64,000 bases of DNA from Shewanella sp. VB17. GTDB taxonomy: Bacteria; Pseudomonadota; Gammaproteobacteria; Enterobacterales; Shewanellaceae. Where the stretch lies: assembly GCF_013248905.1 (NCBI RefSeq), contig NZ_JABRVS010000001.1:4340001-4404000 (forward strand), written 5' to 3'. Below, piece after piece: positions 56,101 through 64,000 of the stretch; the stretch's first letter is position 1; each line of letters opens with the position of its first letter. The position numbers and the translations under genes are program-made. Under the pieces are notes generated by a model. That model ran no database searches. It was not told where the DNA came from and worked only from the letters and a program-made list of their open reading frames with translations.

Positions 56101-56256
56101 TTAGATTTCAAAGATGAATTCTATAGAAGGCAGCCAGCTAAGCTTTATCACTTCAAGTCCAAAATCAATATCAAATTCAATACCTGTGTATGTCGATTGA
56201 TCTAATAATTCTTTCAATTCATCTAAATGCTCATGAATAAGTACCTGAGTATAAAA
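56101..56256 (-). pseudogene. 3' fragment cut off by the IS630 insertion
   Basis: An open frame without a start codon reads VLIHEHLDELKELLDQSTYT, then a segment ending LSWLPSIEFIFEI and a stop. It lies directly beyond the IS630 left end. With the IS removed it does not join in frame to the interrupted gene on the other side, which would stop after CLVVILYSGTYS, so either a further frameshift occurred or this is the tail of a neighbouring gene. It does not match anything I know. Confidence 0.45.
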
Positions 56257-56263
56257 TTACCAC

Positions 56264-57374
56264 TAATTAGAACGTTATTTAAACACTGATTTTTTATACT
56301 TTTAATCTTGCATCAAAATTACGATTTACGTATAACTACTGACTGAATTTACTCATTATTTTTTATATGAAACAAGTTAGATCACTGTTAGAACATGAGT
56401 TCACTACGCTGGAAGAAGCATTCAAAAATCATCCTAAACATCGCTGTAGAACGCGTGCTCATGCAATATTGAGTAGTTATCATGGATTCAGTCTCAAGCA
56501 AATTGCACAAATATTATTGGTAAAACCCAGCACCGTATCTGGATGGATAGATCTATGGTTTGATTTGGGGATCAGCTTTCTTTATGACGGTAAGCGAACT
56601 GGACGACCAGAAATCTATAATGAAGCTGAAAACTTACAGTTAAAAGAGTGGGTCGATGATGAGCCTTATCAACTTAAACGAGCTCAGGCGATAATGGCAT
56701 CAGAAACAGGCAAGAATGTCAGTAAATCAACGATAAAAAGAACATTAAAAAAAATTCAATTATAGCTATAAACGTGCCAGACATAGCCTAAAAAATCAAC
56801 GTTATGAATCAGACTTTTTAGATTGTCAGCAAACATTAGCAGACCTCATTACAGCTGAAGAGGCTGGGAGAATTGAGCTCTTTTATTTTGATGAGTCTGG
56901 CTTTAGCCAGAAGTCAAACTTACCCAGCGCTTGGTCTCCAAAAGGAGAGCCGTTAGTGATGCCTTCATACTCTCATAGCAAGAGGCTTAATGTACTTGGT
57001 TTTTTAAGTAGAAAAGGAACACTTGTTTACCATACCACTGAAAGTAAAGTGAATACCGAGGTTGTTATAGAAGCTTTTGAGCACTTCATATCGACTAAAC
57101 GTCTTGATAAATTAACGATTATCTACCTTGATAATGCTTCATTTCATCGCGCTAAGCGTTTTAAAGAAAAGTGCTATGAATGGTTACTAAAAGGGCTTGT
57201 CATTATGTATTTACCTGCTTATTCTCCCGAACTCAATATCATTGAAATACTCTGGAAAAAGATCAAATATGAATGGCTATCTTGCCATGCTTTTATCACG
57301 TTTGAGACGCTAAAAAATAGTGTGAAAGACATACTGGATAATTATCAGTCTAAATATTCGATAACTTTTAGTTA
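56264..57374 (+). mobile_element. IS630-family insertion sequence
   Basis: The element is about 1.1 kb. Imperfect terminal inverted repeats begin TAATTAGAACGTTAT on the left and, in reverse, TAACTAAAAGTTAT on the right, each starting with TA, the target dinucleotide duplicated by IS630 elements. Between them lies a transposase in two frames. The right end interrupts a leftward gene (57310-59164 region) and the left end abuts a gene fragment. Being nearly complete, it is younger than the other IS remnants in the window. Confidence 0.8.
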
Positions 57375-57375
57375 A
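56367..57375 (+). CDS. IS630 transposase in two frames
   Basis: The first frame (56367-56765, 132 residues) is the helix-turn-helix part (LEEAFKNHPKHRCRTRAHAIL, GFSLKQIAQILLVKPSTVSGW). The second, shifted by one base, carries the DDE domain: LFYFDESGFSQKSNLP, IIYLDNASFHRAKRF and LPAYSPELNIIEILWKKIK, with both Asp and the Glu intact. Homology passes from one frame to the other at a run of eight As near 56750. The shift may be a disabling mutation, or be overcome by transcriptional slippage on the A-run, known for some IS elements. The junction is YKRARHSLKNQRYES. Confidence 0.8.
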
Positions 57376-59164
57376 GCACTTATCAACCTTACCTTTCCCA
57401 CTAATCTCTTGCAGTAACGTGAAGTAATGATCAATTCTGTCAGCATCAATGCTATCAATATAATCAGAGTAGCCATTAATTATCCAATCGCGATATTGAG
57501 TAATATAGGCAAGATCTGAATTATCCTCCCAGTCAATCAATAAATCTGTTAGCCTGTATCGACTTAGCTCATGCTCTGCCCTTCCCGTAATGATGTCATA
57601 AACAGTGAAATTCTTGACCGTCGGCGGATGAACTTGTATAAATTTATTTCGTTCCTTTATGTTTCCTCTCAGCCTATCAGGTGGACGATTAATAATCGAC
57701 ACACTGAAAGTTTGCTCAGGATTTAATGACGAGTACCTTGTTATCTGGTTACGAATGTATTCTTCTGGAGATTTTATATTCTTTATTATGTCTTCCGTTT
57801 CTTTAATGTATTCATCAATTTCTTTTATTCTTTGAGTCTGAAGCCGATATTCTTCTTGTATATTTGTATACAATTCACCCGTTAACATTGCCTCCCATAT
57901 TTCATGACTTAGACCATGAGGCTGTTCGATTCTATCGATGATAAATGCAGGAATATCACCTTTAATCAACGCCATGAGAGACACTTCCACATGGCTCCCT
58001 GTCACAGCTAAGGTATCTGTTGCCGATAATTGCATGCCAATGCTCATTGATGAAGCCTTGAGCCCTTCAAAATATCTCACTAAGTTTCTCTCAATGCCGA
58101 TCTCTTGCTCAGTTTTTGAGTAAATTAGCTCAAAAGGGAATTTCTCATATAAATAAGACAGTGCTACAAATGCATTAAAATCAACATATCCTTCCCCTTG
58201 ATTGTCATTGAAGAAAGCGGAGATTTCGTAAGCTGTGACTAACTCATCTAAATTGAAACGATTTAAGTCACTATCTACTTGTAAAAATGCACTAAAATAG
58301 GGTTGAGATTCTCTTTTATTCAGTTTACTGTCTGCGTCATAATCTTGATAAGCATGGTTAAATATCGCTTTAGAAAAAATGGCCTCGGTCGACAATACTC
58401 TAAAAATATCTGGCTTATTTTTTTGTGAATATAGAGTTTCAAAAGGCCCCATAGACTGAAAAGATGCGATAGATAAAATAGTATAGCTATCAAATATATT
58501 GTGGACAGGACGAGGTTCTCTTCCATAATGATAGATAATGTCCAAAGTCCAAACTTGGTGATTGATAAAGCGTTGTAACGTAAATAAAATATCATCAAAT
58601 ACTTGTTCTGTATGACGACTTTTTACATCATTAATAGTGTCAACTCTATTGTTCTCAAAATTCAATGATGTAAAAAACTGCAACATGGCATCCTTATTTC
58701 CCGGCGAAATATCAGGCATCACTTCAACACGCGAAAAAGATGTGCCGTCTACCACCTGATAATTGCACCATTAATATGTTAGGTATTTTTTGATCTTGGC
58801 GTTCCAGCAACAAGTCTTTCAGGGCATCTCTCTCTCGCTGTGCTTGTTGCTTTTTTCCTAATTCTGAATTTGCAGCCCCGTCATTTCCTAAATCTTCATA
58901 CCGCTCAAACCTGTCATCATACTCACTTATTGCCTCCTCTTTAGATGTGATATCCCTCCTCAAGCTTAATATTGCTGCATCGAGATGATCTATCTTATTC
59001 TTGTCTAGAGCTTCATGTTCTCTGGATATGCCACTCTTAATTGTACAAAAAATTAATACAATGCCGATTGTAGCCATGTTAACAAGCAGTCTTGTTAACC
59101 ACTTTAATACCACTTTACTGTCCTTTCTCAAAATAAATAGGTTACGATCATTAAAAAGCAGCAC
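57374..59164 (-). pseudogene. Membrane-anchored coiled-coil protein gene, frameshifted and interrupted by IS630
   Basis: Two overlapping frames make one gene. The first (59164-58724) starts at a GTG behind GAGGA and encodes a membrane anchor (LLVNMATIGIVLIFC) and a coiled coil (LRRDITSKEEAISEYDDRFE). At LMVQLSGG the frame breaks, and the second (58755-57310) continues VDGTSFSRVEVMPDISPGNK. Deleting one G in GGTGGTAGACGG would restore LSGVDGTSFSRVEV. The second part has about 460 native residues with no recognised domain, and its 3' end runs into IS630 at 57374. The original would be above 600 residues and inner-membrane bound. Function is unknown. Confidence 0.6.
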
Positions 59165-59476
59165 TTGTCCTCGCCCACCGACCCCTTTCGTTTTCTGATA
59201 CCAATAGTCATTGTTATTGCTCTTTAATTAATTCATTTTATTCAGAATATTAATCATAAATAATTTGACAATATTATACTCAAGCAAGGTTAAAATGCTG
59301 AAACTGTATGTTGAGATGTGACTTAACTTTACATTTTTGATGAATAAATTGATCTAAATCTAATTTGAAGTAAAGGTTGTGAAAACTAAGCATGCCTGTA
59401 CCATGAACTAATTGATGATAAACACTATTATTTCAAATCTAACCTAAACACTGATGCAGGCACTAAGGGAAACACT
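59165..59476. other. Divergent intergenic region
   Basis: About 310 AT-rich bases lie between the interrupted membrane-protein gene and the dipeptidase homologue. It presumably carries both promoters. No operator or RNA is recognised. Confidence 0.35.
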
Positions 59477-60643
59477 ATGACCAATAAAGCTTGTGATCGC
59501 ACTCGGCGTCACCTATTAAAAGGATTAGCCGCCACCTCATTATTAGGCCCACTAGGATTGTCACAGGCATTAGCAGTCACCAATAAACGTCTTTATATTG
59601 ATGGACTTTCCTTTCTTCCTAACAACCTAACAGATATTCGAGCCTCAAAACTTGATGCCTACCTTTGCGATATTTCAGCCATTGAAACCATCGAACAAAC
59701 TGACGGCACCATAAATTACAAGCGTACTTTCGACGCGTGTATGGCCAGTATAAAAAAAGCGAACAACATCGTTAACGCCAATCCAAGCATATTAATGCCA
59801 GGCGGAAATGGCCAAGACATCGCGCAGGCTGTAGAACAAGCCCGCACCGCAGTATACTTCCAAATTCAAGGGGCTGATTGCATAGAAGCTGATAGTGATG
59901 GCAACTCATGGTCACATCTTGATCAATTTCACCAACAAGGTTTGCGAGTACTGCAATTGACCCACCATTACGGCAATCGATTTGCCGGAGGTGCATTAGA
60001 TAATGACGGTCATAAAAGCTTAAATAAGCCATTAATGGGTTTAGGTCATAAACTGATCGCAGCACTTAATCAGCGCAATATGCTCATTGATGTGAGCCAT
60101 TCAAGCCCTCAGACAGCACTCGACACAGTCAAAGCAAGTACTAGCCCTATCATACAAAGCCACGGCGCTGCTCGCTCTATCGTTAATAATGCCCGTTGCT
60201 CACCCGATGAAGTCATCCGCGCCATAGGTGACAGCGGCGGTGTCTTTGGGGTGTTTATGATGAGTTTTTGGCTGACAAATAACCCTGTACCGACAATTGA
60301 AGATTATATTAAACAACTTAGCAAAGTCGCCCACATCGGCGGCGTCGATTGCGCAGCCATCGCTAACGACTACCCACTGCGTGGCCAAGAAAACTTACTT
60401 GCATTGAGTAACAATAATGCTGAAGGTATCAAAGAATATTTGCTTTGGTGGCACAGTTTAGCCGCAAAAAATGTATTAGGATTTGACCATGAACCGACCC
60501 ATGCCGTGATCCCCGAACTCAACACTATCGACCGCATGAGCCGCATTGACGATGCGCTCGCTAAGGCGCGCTACAAATCCACCGACAGAGATAGATTCCT
60601 CGGGAAAAACTGGCAACGAGTGCTCAAAAAAGTGTTAGTGTAA
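59477..60643 (+). CDS. Tat-exported M19 dipeptidase homologue with altered metal site
   Basis: The protein has 388 residues. It begins with a twin-arginine signal (TRRHLLKGLAATSLLG) ending near QALA. The body follows the renal/membrane dipeptidase (M19) layout: a TIM barrel with GLRVLQLTHHYGNRFAGGA, LIDVSHSS and PIIQSHGAARSIV. Two of the usual five zinc ligands, His208 and His229, are kept. The usual DGHNDLP motif is IDGLSFLP (His to Leu44, Asp to Phe46), and the bridging Glu of IEGG is Gln131. A normal two-zinc site therefore seems impossible. It may be a pseudo-enzyme, or have one metal and a new activity. Confidence 0.8.
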   Translation: MTNKACDRTRRHLLKGLAATSLLGPLGLSQALAVTNKRLYIDGLSFLPNNLTDIRASKLDAYLCDISAIETIEQTDGTINYKRTFDACMASIKKANNIVNANPSILMPGGNGQDIAQAVEQARTAVYFQIQGADCIEADSDGNSWSHLDQFHQQGLRVLQLTHHYGNRFAGGALDNDGHKSLNKPLMGLGHKLIAALNQRNMLIDVSHSSPQTALDTVKASTSPIIQSHGAARSIVNNARCSPDEVIRAIGDSGGVFGVFMMSFWLTNNPVPTIEDYIKQLSKVAHIGGVDCAAIANDYPLRGQENLLALSNNNAEGIKEYLLWWHSLAAKNVLGFDHEPTHAVIPELNTIDRMSRIDDALAKARYKSTDRDRFLGKNWQRVLKKVLV

Positions 60644-60753
60644 ACTGAGGAGCTAACAAGATGAAAGCACGGGTTACTTTATCTTGTTTCTTCACTGGTA
60701 TGTTATCGTTCAAAGCATTCTTTGCTCCTTCGACAAAACAAAAGAGGTGGTGG

Positions 60754-60890
60754 CTATACTATCTTTTTGCTCCCTTTATTCTCTTTGGTTAACTGTAATA
60801 AATCCCACAAATTACCATAGAGATCTTCGAAAACAGCGACCAGAGCATCATCTTCGATTTTTTTAAGGTACTTGGCACTCTAAAAAATTT
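60754..60890 (-). pseudogene. C-terminal remnant of a VOC/glyoxalase-fold protein
   Basis: A leftward frame without a usable start reads KKIEDDALVAVFEDLYGNLW, then DLLQLTKENKGS and a stop. FxDxxGNLWDLLQ is the usual last strand of the VOC (glyoxalase/bleomycin-resistance) fold. About 30 residues remain of a protein normally about 120-140 long. The rest of the 60644-61061 gap holds nothing recognisable. Confidence 0.55.
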
Positions 60891-61061
60891 ATACTCATAG
60901 AAAAACCATTGGTAATTCAAATAAAAATGCTGGGATTTATATGAAAAAAACGCAGATAACCATATTGTTTACACAGTAAAACCTATGCGTCCAACCAGTA
61001 AAAAAGGTCGTTCGCATAGGCTGTTAGCTAATAATCACTCACAAAAAATATTCAGTTCAAC

Positions 61062-64000
61062 TCACTTACCAAGTTCGGTCGGATAAGCTGGTGCATCTTG
61101 ATGTACCACAGGCTGATAGTCTTTAAGTTGGTTTTGTACTTCAACAATTGAACGATCTAACTGTGGATCTTTACCTTGATTGACTGCAACAGGATCCAGT
61201 TCAACCTCAATATCAGGTGATACACCTTCATTTTCAACACGCCATTGTAAATCAGGAGTGAAAAAACGAAAGTTAGGCACTGTTACCTGCCCCCCATCAA
61301 CAAATGCTCGATTAGCATAAATACCAATTAAGCCTCCCCAGGTCGTCTTACCCACTAAAGAGCCTAATTTTAACCGTTTAAAGGCGTAAGGTAAGAAATC
61401 ACCACCCGACCCCGCGTCTTGATCAACGATCATCACTTTAGGGCCATGTATTGCGCCAGCTGGAGTGCTGAACATCATCTCATCGGAACGGTATTTCCAA
61501 CCTGATAAATACTCACGGCTCAATACATCCGTAATATAATTAGCAGCTTGACCACCACCATTACTGCGTTCATCTAAAATAATGCCTTGCTTATCAATTT
61601 GAGCAAAAAACATCCGGTTAAAAGAAGAATAGCCAGCGGTTGTGGTATTGGGTAAATACACATAGCCAATCTTACCCTTAGAGGCTTTTTCAACATATTT
61701 ACGATTATTTTCAACCCAATTCCAATGCCGTAATCCAAACTCTGATCCAATAGGCTCAACCACTATAGTGCGACTATCTTCCACTGTCCCCTCTTTGCTA
61801 ACGGTTAATCGTACCTGTTTATTGGCTTTACCTACGAATAATGAAAATAAATTGACTTTATCATTCGCCGTCTCACCATCTACCGCTAAAATATAATCCC
61901 CTTCATTCACATTAATGCCAGGTACCGCCAGCGGGGCCTTTAAATGCGGATTCCATAACTCACCAGTATAGATTTTATTTATGCGGTACAGACCATTTTC
62001 AAGCCTTATATCAGCGCCGAGTAAACCCACACTAACGGTTTTTTCTTGGTGAATATCACCACCAACAATGTAGTTATGACCCACTTGCATTTCAGAAATC
62101 ATTTCACGCATCAACATACTTAAATCTTCACGGCGACCAACATGCTTAAGTAAAGGCTGATATTTGTTATAAATACTCTGCCAATCTAAACCATGCATAT
62201 TGGCGTCATAAAAATAATCACGTTCATTACGCCATGCTTCATCAAATATTTGTCCCCATTCTTTAACGGGATCGATTAACGCTTTAACATCATCAGTATT
62301 CAGTATTTCAGCTTTAATGGTTTCGGCCACAGCAGCAGTAGAAAGTACGTTGCCTTCACCCACCAATAATAATTGCTTACCATCGGCTGAAACCGTCACA
62401 GCATTGATGTCGGTAGCCACATTTTCAACTTTGCGATCGTTGAAGTTATAACGCTTTAAATCGGATGTATCTAGTGGTTGACCGTTCACTTCAACACTCG
62501 CCCCCACTTGGACACCTTCGATAAAATACAGATTATTATCGTCTGCCGTGGTTAAGTTCCAATAATTACGCTGCGCTACCGGTAGCGCAACAATACGCTG
62601 CTGGATATTATCGAGATTAATGCTTGGGATTGCAGTGTCTTTGTCCTCTTTTTCTTTTTTATCATCGTCGTTATTGGCCATTTCATCTGCCAACTTAGGC
62701 ATTAATGGTGATTTGCCATCTTGTTGCAGTACAAGTGCATATAAACCATAACGACGAGGCTTTTCTTGGCTCGAAAGATCAAGACCAAACGCTGAAGGGC
62801 CATGATTAGTAGAAGAGGCAAAGTACAAGTATTGACCATCAGCACTAAATACAGGTTCTGCATTATCACTCATGCCATCGGTAATTTTGTAATGTTTAGC
62901 CAACTTAATATTATACAAATATAAATCACTAAAATAATTCGCATTTATTTTAGTGTAAGCCAGCCATTCACCATCAGCAGAACCAGCAACATTATCTGCA
63001 TTCACAGCAAAGCTTTTGCTGACTAATTCACTCTTACCAGAACCAAGATTTAATAGCCATAAGCCTCCAGCAGAGTCTCCATAAACAATATGTTGACCGT
63101 CTTTAAGCCATTCAAACAAAAAGAAATCAGCAGTGTCTTTGCCTAAATTGACCGTTTTAGTCACTTTGCCATATTGATCGGCCAGTGCTAGCTTATAACG
63201 ACCCTCTCTATCGGTGATATAAGCAAGTTGCTCACCTTTTGGCGACCATAATCCATCACGCTCATGAGCCGCGGCATTATTGGTTAAATTATATGTACTG
63301 CCATCCTTAACTGGCACGCTATAAATATCACCACGAGCACTTAATAATACCCGTTTTCCCGAGGTTGACATTTGACTACTGGTTAATGCCGTCATCGCGT
63401 CTTTCCACTGAATCCGACGCTGTGGTAAGTCTGATTGAATCGTAATACTTAATGCTTTCGTTGCACCAGATAATGTATTTAACGTATACAGGGCTCCGCC
63501 TTTTTCAAACACAATGGTCGTGCCGTCAGCATCTGCATTAGCAATATCCCAATCCGTAAAATGAGTGACTTGTTCTACTTGATCGTTTTTATAACGATAA
63601 ATATTCTTATGTTTGTCACGATCAGAAATAAAGTACACATCATCGCCCACCCACATAGGTGAGCTGTCGGTAAAATTGCCGTGGGGAATTTCGAGATAGC
63701 TATTTTGTGTTAAATCATAAATCCAGATGGGAGGAGTGGTACCACCGCGATGATTACGCCAACCATTTTTACCACCGTGAGCGAGTCGCTCGGGGTTATA
63801 GGCAAGTTTGACTCCGTCGGATGATAACTCACCATCAAAGACTACCGCTTGCATGATCTTATTGGGCATACCACCTTCAGTGGACACTTCGAATAATTGG
63901 CCAGTTCGATTGTGAGCAATATCTCGAAATGATGTAAATAGTACATGTTTACCGTCTGGCGACCAGCCTTTGACTGCATCAATACCAGGATGCCAAGTTA
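61062..64000 (-). CDS. Tricorn-like S41 peptidase with TolB-type propeller, 5' end outside window
   Basis: The frame is open to the right edge: residues before the GTG at 63887 (TWHPGIDAVKGWSPDGKHVLFT) are clearly coding, so the start is beyond 64000. The visible 978 residues begin with PD40/TolB-like propeller repeats (GWSPDGKHVLF, WSPKGEQLAYITDREGRYKLA, FSADGQYLYFASS). A tricorn core follows (DEAWRNERDYFYDANMHGLDW), then a PDZ-like segment (GDYILAVDGETAND) and the S41 catalytic part with DERSNGGGQAANYI and the nucleophile Ser in DQDAGSGGDFLPYAF. Such proteins are large periplasmic or cytosolic proteases degrading oligopeptides. Confidence 0.92.
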   Translation of the reverse strand, partial: TWHPGIDAVKGWSPDGKHVLFTSFRDIAHNRTGQLFEVSTEGGMPNKIMQAVVFDGELSSDGVKLAYNPERLAHGGKNGWRNHRGGTTPPIWIYDLTQNSYLEIPHGNFTDSSPMWVGDDVYFISDRDKHKNIYRYKNDQVEQVTHFTDWDIANADADGTTIVFEKGGALYTLNTLSGATKALSITIQSDLPQRRIQWKDAMTALTSSQMSTSGKRVLLSARGDIYSVPVKDGSTYNLTNNAAAHERDGLWSPKGEQLAYITDREGRYKLALADQYGKVTKTVNLGKDTADFFLFEWLKDGQHIVYGDSAGGLWLLNLGSGKSELVSKSFAVNADNVAGSADGEWLAYTKINANYFSDLYLYNIKLAKHYKITDGMSDNAEPVFSADGQYLYFASSTNHGPSAFGLDLSSQEKPRRYGLYALVLQQDGKSPLMPKLADEMANNDDDKKEKEDKDTAIPSINLDNIQQRIVALPVAQRNYWNLTTADDNNLYFIEGVQVGASVEVNGQPLDTSDLKRYNFNDRKVENVATDINAVTVSADGKQLLLVGEGNVLSTAAVAETIKAEILNTDDVKALIDPVKEWGQIFDEAWRNERDYFYDANMHGLDWQSIYNKYQPLLKHVGRREDLSMLMREMISEMQVGHNYIVGGDIHQEKTVSVGLLGADIRLENGLYRINKIYTGELWNPHLKAPLAVPGINVNEGDYILAVDGETANDKVNLFSLFVGKANKQVRLTVSKEGTVEDSRTIVVEPIGSEFGLRHWNWVENNRKYVEKASKGKIGYVYLPNTTTAGYSSFNRMFFAQIDKQGIILDERSNGGGQAANYITDVLSREYLSGWKYRSDEMMFSTPAGAIHGPKVMIVDQDAGSGGDFLPYAFKRLKLGSLVGKTTWGGLIGIYANRAFVDGGQVTVPNFRFFTPDLQWRVENEGVSPDIEVELDPVAVNQGKDPQLDRSIVEVQNQLKDYQPVVHQDAPAYPTELGK

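Noticed and set aside
1..64000. CRISPR array
   Set aside because: I saw no regularly spaced direct repeats and no cas-like genes.

Overview
The window looks like chromosome of a marine gammaproteobacterium, most probably Shewanella or a close relative. This rests on protein-level recognition (trehalose PTS operon, DbpA, ProB/ProA, PepD, DinB) and on the order proBA, M17 aminopeptidase, pepD, dinB, which I recall from Shewanella genomes. It was not confirmed by a search. Intergenic DNA is AT-rich, and many accessory proteins are acidic and exported.

Layout. 1-4.2 kb: trehalose use (treR 5'-truncated by the window edge, then treB-treC behind a perfect CRP-type site and a TreR-type operator). 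4.2-8.9 kb: an isonitrile-synthase remnant, a LysR regulator, a secreted chitin-binding-type protein, cutC, a YgiW-family OB-fold protein and a GFA-family protein. 9.1-10.5 kb: dbpA. 10.8-17.3 kb: an accessory block of a Tat-exported carotenoid-oxygenase-like enzyme, an FAD oxidase and a third exported protein, bracketed by two paralogous secreted proteins that end in an S74 (endosialidase chaperone) domain. 17.4-18.25 kb: three tandem genes too short for routine gene calling, each encoding a signal peptide plus a mature peptide of 21-24 residues with four cysteines. 18.3-21.6 kb: two solute-binding-type proteins and an LprI-like protein. 21.7-23.3 kb: decayed ISAs1 and IS630 copies.

23.3-35 kb: a leftward set of exported or toxin-like genes: a 1302-residue RHS protein without its C-terminal hallmark, a secreted acidic protein translationally coupled to it, a separate Tat-type protein carrying the missing RHS end motif, a small secreted protein, a PI-PLC with a ricin-type lectin domain, and a secreted metallophosphoesterase. 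A LysR gene of the same unusual subfamily as the one at 5.1 kb is divergent from the RHS gene. 35-41 kb is metabolic and defensive: subclass B1 metallo-beta-lactamase, nitronate monooxygenase, proA, proB and a purine permease with a structured, terminator-bearing upstream region. 41.8-44 kb: a TSP3-repeat secreted protein followed by ISAs1 and IS5 remnants.

44.1-55.9 kb is mostly ordinary: M17 aminopeptidase, pepD, dinB, a small coiled-coil protein, an ABC-F ATPase, a glnD, OsmC, LysE and a lipoprotein. 56.3-57.4 kb: an IS630-family element with recognisable ends has inserted into a membrane-anchored gene that also carries a frameshift. 59.5-64 kb: a Tat-exported M19 dipeptidase homologue lacking three metal ligands, a VOC-protein remnant, and a tricorn-like S41 protease running off the right edge.

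The most notable candidates for undescribed biology are the tandem Cys4 micro-peptides (17.4-18.25 kb), the split RHS locus with its phospholipase and phosphoesterase partners, and a GGGAAATCCC-type palindrome shared upstream of three secreted-protein genes.
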